Positions 61,269 to 64,000 of a stretch of DNA of 64,000 bases are shown here, piece by piece; the first letter of the stretch is position 1, and the number at the start of each line of letters is the position of its first letter. Origin of the DNA: Nitrospirota bacterium. Lineage in GTDB: Bacteria; Nitrospirota; Thermodesulfovibrionia; Thermodesulfovibrionales; Magnetobacteriaceae. The notes under the pieces are model-generated. The model was not told the DNA's origin. It was given only the letters and a program-made list of their open reading frames with translations, and did no database searches. Position numbers and translations under genes: made by a program. The stretch is taken from the NCBI GenBank assembly GCA_015233895.1, contig JADFXG010000002.1, positions 267,226-331,225 on the forward strand. Direction: 5' to 3'.

Positions 61269-64000
61269 ATGCCCAGATTTTTCATAAATCGTCCAATATT
61301 TGCATGGGTGATCGCCATCATGATCATGCTGGCAGGTCTTCTGGCAATCAGAACACTTCCCGTGTCCCAGTATCCGCCGATTGCGCCACCCCAGATTACC
61401 ATTAACGCCTTGTATCCGGGCGCCTCGGCCCAGACCGTGCAAGATACGGTAACTCAGATTGTCGAACAAAAACTTAATGGAATTGACAACCTGATCTATA
61501 TGTCGTCAAGCAGTGATTCCTCGGGGGCGGTAGCCATTAATCTAACTTTCAAAGCCGGCACCGACCCCAACATTGCTCAGGTACAAGTACAAAATAAACT
61601 GCAACTGGCAACGCCGCTTTTGCCTCAGGTTGTGCAAAGGCAAGGGATTTCAGTTGTCAAGTCCACCAAAAATTATCTGATGTTGGTTGGGCTTGTCTCC
61701 GAGGACGGTTCCATGGACCGCAACTCCCTAACCGATTATATGGTATCCAACATCCAGGATATCGTTAGCCGAATTCAGGGGGTGGGTGAACTACAGACGT
61801 TCGGTTTTCAAAACGCCATGCGGATCTGGCTGGACCCTGCCAGGCTTAATAACTACCGGTTGACCTCCAATGATGTGAGTACTGCACTACAGGCACAGAG
61901 TGTACAGGTTTCTGCCGGTCAATTCGGAGGCACTCCTGCTGCTCCGGGGCAGCAACTCAACGCCACCATCACTGCCCGTACCCTGCTCCAAAGCCCGGAG
62001 CAGTTTGAGGCCATCATACTGCGCACCAACCCCGACGGCTCCACTGTCAGGCTGAAGGATGTAGCAGAGTGCAAGATCGGTACAGAAAACTATGATATAC
62101 AGTCTTTCTACAAAGGGAAACCTGTGGGTGCCATGGCCATCAGGCTGGCAGCCGACGCCAATGCACTGGAAACCTCCAACAGAGTCAAGGCAAAGATGGA
62201 GGAATTGTCCAAATACTTTCCTCCCGGCGTGAAGGTAGTTTACCCATATGACACTACCCCATTTGTCAGGATCTCCATCGAGGAGGTCGTAAAGACCTTG
62301 TTTGAGGCCGTCTTCCTGGTTTTTGTCATCATGTTCCTTTTCCTGCAGAATATCCGGGCAACTTTGATCCCCACCATAGCAGTCCCTGTGGTGCTGCTTG
62401 GCACATTCGGGGTTCTGTCTGCCAGCGGTTTTTCCATCAACACTCTAACCATGTTTGCCCTGGTCATAGTCATTGGCCTCCTGGTTGACGATGCAATTGT
62501 TGTCGTGGAAAACGTGGAACGTATCATGAGTGAGGAGGGGTTAACACCTAAGGAGGCGACCATCAAATCCATGGAACAGATTACCGGAGCCCTCTGGGGT
62601 ATTGTCACCGTACTTTCGGCGGTTTTTGTGCCGATGGCCTTTTTTGGTGGTTCTACCGGTGTCATATACCGCCAATTTTCCATTACTATCGTCTCTGCTA
62701 TGATACTTTCGGTAGTGCTTGCCATGACCCTTACTCCGGCCATGTGCGCGACCATACTTAAGCCTGTGGCAAAAGGTCATGCAGCAGGTGAAGCCGGCTG
62801 GTTTAAGGGCTTCTTCCGTTGGTTCAATCACTGGTTCGACCGCCGCAGGACACAGTACGAAACCATTGTCGGCAGCTCCTTCAGCAAACCTGTGCGGTAT
62901 CTGGTTGTTTACGGCGCAATCGTTGTGTGCATGGTTTTCCTCTTCCTGCGCCTGCCTACATCGTTTCTTCCGGATGAGGATCAGGGGTTCATGTTCTGTC
63001 ATATACAGTTGCCGGCAGGAGCCACGATGGAACGGACTGTCAATGTCCTTAAACAGGTTGAGCAGTATTTCACTGAGCATGAACAAAATACTGTGGATTC
63101 GGTGCTTACGGTGGCAGGCTTCAGCTTTGCCGGCCGTGGCCAGAATATGGGGCTTGCCTTTGTGAAGCTTCGGGACTGGAAGCTACGTAAAACCCCTGCT
63201 CTTAAGGCACCGGCGATTGCGGCAAGATCCAGGGGAGGGTTTGCCAAAATCAAGGACGGTCTGGCTTTTGCAATTTCACCACCTGCGGTGCTGGAACTGG
63301 GGCAGGCCAACGGCTTTGACTTCATGCTGCAAGACCGCAGCGGCCTGGGACATGAGAAACTAATGGAGGCACGTAACCAGCTTTTGGGTATGGCCATGAA
63401 AAATCCGAAATTGATTGCAGTACGTCCTAACGGCCAGGATGACTCCCCACAGTTCAAGCTGGACATTGACGATGTGAGAGCAGGAGCACTGGGGGTCTCA
63501 CTGGGGAATATCAACGACGTGCTTGCAACTGCCTGGGGCAGTTCCTACGTGAGCGATTTTATAGAAAATGGGCGTGTCAAGAAGGTCTTTCTCCAGGCCG
63601 ATGCGAAGTACCGGATGCTGCCTGAGGATATCAACAGCTGGTACGTCAGCAATAAAAGCGGTATCATGGTTCCGTTTTCGGCCTTTGCCACCGCCCGTTG
63701 GCAATATGGCTCGCCTCGTCTGGAACGCTATAACGGGATTCCATCCGTAGAGGTTATGGGACAGGCGGCGCAAGGGGTAAGTACGGGAGAGGCAATGGCC
63801 GAAATGGAGAAAATGGCTGCTCAACTGCCACCTGGGATCGGTTATGAGTGGACAGGCCTATCTTACGAGGAAAAGAATGCTGGTGCACAGGCGCCGCTGC
63901 TCTATGCAATATCGCTGATGGTGGTGTTTCTGAGCGTGGCGGCTTTATATGAGAGCTGGACTATACCTTTTGTCAATCTGCTAATGCTGCCGCTTGGTCT
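61269..64000 (+). CDS. RND efflux inner-membrane transporter (AcrB/MexB type), cut by window end
   Basis: About 910 residues are visible of roughly 1040. [14 protein letters not shown] is the standard HAE1 start; [12 protein letters not shown] and [13 protein letters not shown] follow. Helix 4 carries the proton-relay aspartates in [16 protein letters not shown], and the second half begins with the [11 protein letters not shown] block. The last visible residues match helix 8 onward. It is a proton-driven trimer exporting drugs or other amphiphiles. GGAG precedes the ATG. No outer-membrane factor is visible before the edge. Confidence 0.96.
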   Translation, partial: MPRFFINRPIFAWVIAIMIMLAGLLAIRTLPVSQYPPIAPPQITINALYPGASAQTVQDTVTQIVEQKLNGIDNLIYMSSSSDSSGAVAINLTFKAGTDPNIAQVQVQNKLQLATPLLPQVVQRQGISVVKSTKNYLMLVGLVSEDGSMDRNSLTDYMVSNIQDIVSRIQGVGELQTFGFQNAMRIWLDPARLNNYRLTSNDVSTALQAQSVQVSAGQFGGTPAAPGQQLNATITARTLLQSPEQFEAIILRTNPDGSTVRLKDVAECKIGTENYDIQSFYKGKPVGAMAIRLAADANALETSNRVKAKMEELSKYFPPGVKVVYPYDTTPFVRISIEEVVKTLFEAVFLVFVIMFLFLQNIRATLIPTIAVPVVLLGTFGVLSASGFSINTLTMFALVIVIGLLVDDAIVVVENVERIMSEEGLTPKEATIKSMEQITGALWGIVTVLSAVFVPMAFFGGSTGVIYRQFSITIVSAMILSVVLAMTLTPAMCATILKPVAKGHAAGEAGWFKGFFRWFNHWFDRRRTQYETIVGSSFSKPVRYLVVYGAIVVCMVFLFLRLPTSFLPDEDQGFMFCHIQLPAGATMERTVNVLKQVEQYFTEHEQNTVDSVLTVAGFSFAGRGQNMGLAFVKLRDWKLRKTPALKAPAIAARSRGGFAKIKDGLAFAISPPAVLELGQANGFDFMLQDRSGLGHEKLMEARNQLLGMAMKNPKLIAVRPNGQDDSPQFKLDIDDVRAGALGVSLGNINDVLATAWGSSYVSDFIENGRVKKVFLQADAKYRMLPEDINSWYVSNKSGIMVPFSAFATARWQYGSPRLERYNGIPSVEVMGQAAQGVSTGEAMAEMEKMAAQLPPGIGYEWTGLSYEEKNAGAQAPLLYAISLMVVFLSVAALYESWTIPFVNLLMLPLG

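Noticed and set aside
1..64000. CRISPR arrays, tRNA or rRNA genes
   Set aside because: No regularly spaced direct repeats or cloverleaf/rRNA-like segments were seen; the repeats found are inverted, dispersed and irregular.

Overview
The window reads as a chromosomal segment of an anaerobic or microaerophilic, flagellated, Gram-negative bacterium. Gene content and order (a complete division/cell-wall cluster, a fused two-subunit 2-oxoacid:ferredoxin oxidoreductase, superoxide reductase parts, bacterioferritin, many two-component proteins and chemoreceptors) resemble Nitrospirota, perhaps the Thermodesulfovibrionia / Magnetobacterium side. That assignment is inferred from recognised families and was not searched. 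No rRNA, tRNA or CRISPR array was seen.

Layout. 1-4751 (minus): a chemotaxis block of three chemoreceptors (one cut by the window edge) and one CheW. 5062-9697 (minus): yajC-secD-secF-recJ. 9794-13205 (minus): two adjacent P-loop ATPases of unknown role. 13752-16376 (minus): rplU-rpmA-obgE and a lipid A acyltransferase. 16603-17331: a secreted protein of unknown function. 17694-35764 (minus): a full dcw cluster in the order mraZ, rsmH, ftsL, ftsI, murE, murF, mraY, a D,D-carboxypeptidase, murD, ftsW, murG, murC, ddl, ftsQ, ftsA, ftsZ, headed by a promoter carrying four 10-bp-spaced MraZ boxes. murB is absent from the cluster, and the carboxypeptidase is an unusual member with a Lys/His-rich tail. 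36044-37918 (plus): pepA and a cupin. 37961-38983: flagellin behind a clear sigma-54 promoter. 39391-41620: an HD-GYP protein and a metallo-beta-lactamase-fold hydrolase. 41765-44499 (plus): a PadR regulator, small proteins, a NifX-like fragment and an overlapping kinase-like/PAP2 pair. 44621-48356: two sensor kinases and a receiver protein whose mRNA looks leaderless. 48513-51643: bacterioferritin and korAB. 51714-58359 (minus): small Cys-rich proteins, a Fis-type HTH protein, a NarL-type two-component system, and a cupin / superoxide reductase / desulforedoxin operon. 58932-64000 (plus): a TetR regulator and an RND efflux operon cut by the window end.

The most interesting material is non-coding. 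Two apparently identical 256-bp elements with 16-bp inverted ends and 3-bp target duplications flank tetR. One of them sits inside a second repeat family whose ends read TACCGAGTTGCA. That second family occurs at least four times, plus a decayed copy, each with a different core. The nested insertion separates tetR from the pump genes and may supply the pump's promoter. Separately, two operons on either side of the NarL-type two-component system share an almost superimposable promoter with a conserved 20-bp upstream box, which suggests one regulon linking the sensor to the superoxide reductase genes.
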